From Oscillospiraceae bacterium (lineage in GTDB: Bacteria > Bacillota > Clostridia > Oscillospirales > Oscillospiraceae): a stretch of 5,911 bases of DNA. Shown here one piece after another: positions 5,832-5,911 of the stretch. The stretch spans positions 1 through 5,911 of the forward strand of contig JAGBGB010000296.1 in the NCBI GenBank assembly GCA_017936205.1, written 5' to 3'. A program made the translations under genes and the position numbers. Numbering within the stretch: the first letter of the stretch is position 1; each line of letters starts with the position of its first letter. The notes beneath the pieces were generated by a model. That model made no database searches and was not told where the DNA came from. It was given only the letters and a program-made list of their open reading frames with translations.

Positions 5832-5911
5832 GGAGGCTGCTGAAAAAGTCTACCATTTTATGGAAAAACTCTTGACAAACACGCAATTTTGTAGTATAAT
5901 ATGACATATAG
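5832..5911 (+). repeat. Right copy of the 80-bp perfect inverted repeat (promoter module)
   Basis: Identical to the reverse complement of 20-99 over its whole visible length, and cut by the window edge. It carries its promoter pointing out of the window to the right. Frames read on the opposite strand begin inside it in both copies (about 25 shared residues starting MSYYTTKL) and then diverge, as expected for chance frames in a repeat. Confidence 0.95.
5872..5900 (+). promoter_or_regulatory. Consensus sigma-A promoter firing rightward out of the window
   Basis: TTGACA (5872-5877), a 17-bp spacer and TATAAT (5895-5900) match consensus at every position. The start would fall near 5907. The downstream gene, if any, lies beyond the window. 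Confidence 0.85.

Noticed and set aside
5653..5907. 84-residue minus-strand frame in the right repeat, with a similar short frame at the left end
   Set aside because: It lies across the repeat, the promoter and two hairpins. The left counterpart stops after about 34 codons, as expected for chance frames in a repeat.

Overview
The window looks like chromosomal DNA from a gut-type member of the Clostridia (Bacillota), most likely an Oscillospiraceae-like lineage. This rests on mid-range base composition, consensus sigma-A promoters, AGGAGG-type ribosome binding sites, and a large secreted protein of a build common in such bacteria. The lineage is inferred from protein style and was not tested by a search.

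Three convincing genes lie on the minus strand. From right to left (their order of transcription) they are nth (endonuclease III, 4929-5549), upp (uracil phosphoribosyltransferase, 4183-4815) and a 1155-residue secreted protein (303-3770). The secreted protein has a signal peptide, a Cthe_2159-type beta-helix carbohydrate-binding domain, six exact-length 41-residue Cys/His repeats, and a C-terminal region that looks like a duplicated domain. nth and upp each have their own sigma-A promoter. upp and the large gene each end in a strong intrinsic terminator, so these are separate transcription units and not an operon. They cover base excision repair, pyrimidine salvage and probably polysaccharide binding, with no evident functional link.

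The two ends are the most unusual part. Positions 20-99 and 5832-5911 form a perfect 80-bp inverted repeat. Each copy carries a fully consensus promoter (TTGACA, 17 bp, TATAAT) firing outward, away from the three genes. Next to each copy is a GC-rich palindromic module (99-119 and 5696-5716, also inverted and identical) and a shared 12-mer at the same 24-bp distance. The ends are therefore two copies of one composite dispersed repeat. The right copy carries about 115 bp of extra DNA with two perfect hairpins between the modules.

Longer non-coding stretches are 1-302 (repeat and terminator), 3771-4182 (leader of the large gene, with direct repeats and palindromes but no confident promoter) and 5550-5911 (nth promoter, a possible divergent promoter, and the right repeat). 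I saw no tRNA, rRNA, CRISPR array, transposase or recognised riboswitch. I found no clear new multi-gene system. The repeat-borne outward promoters and the Cys/His repeat protein are the items most worth following up.
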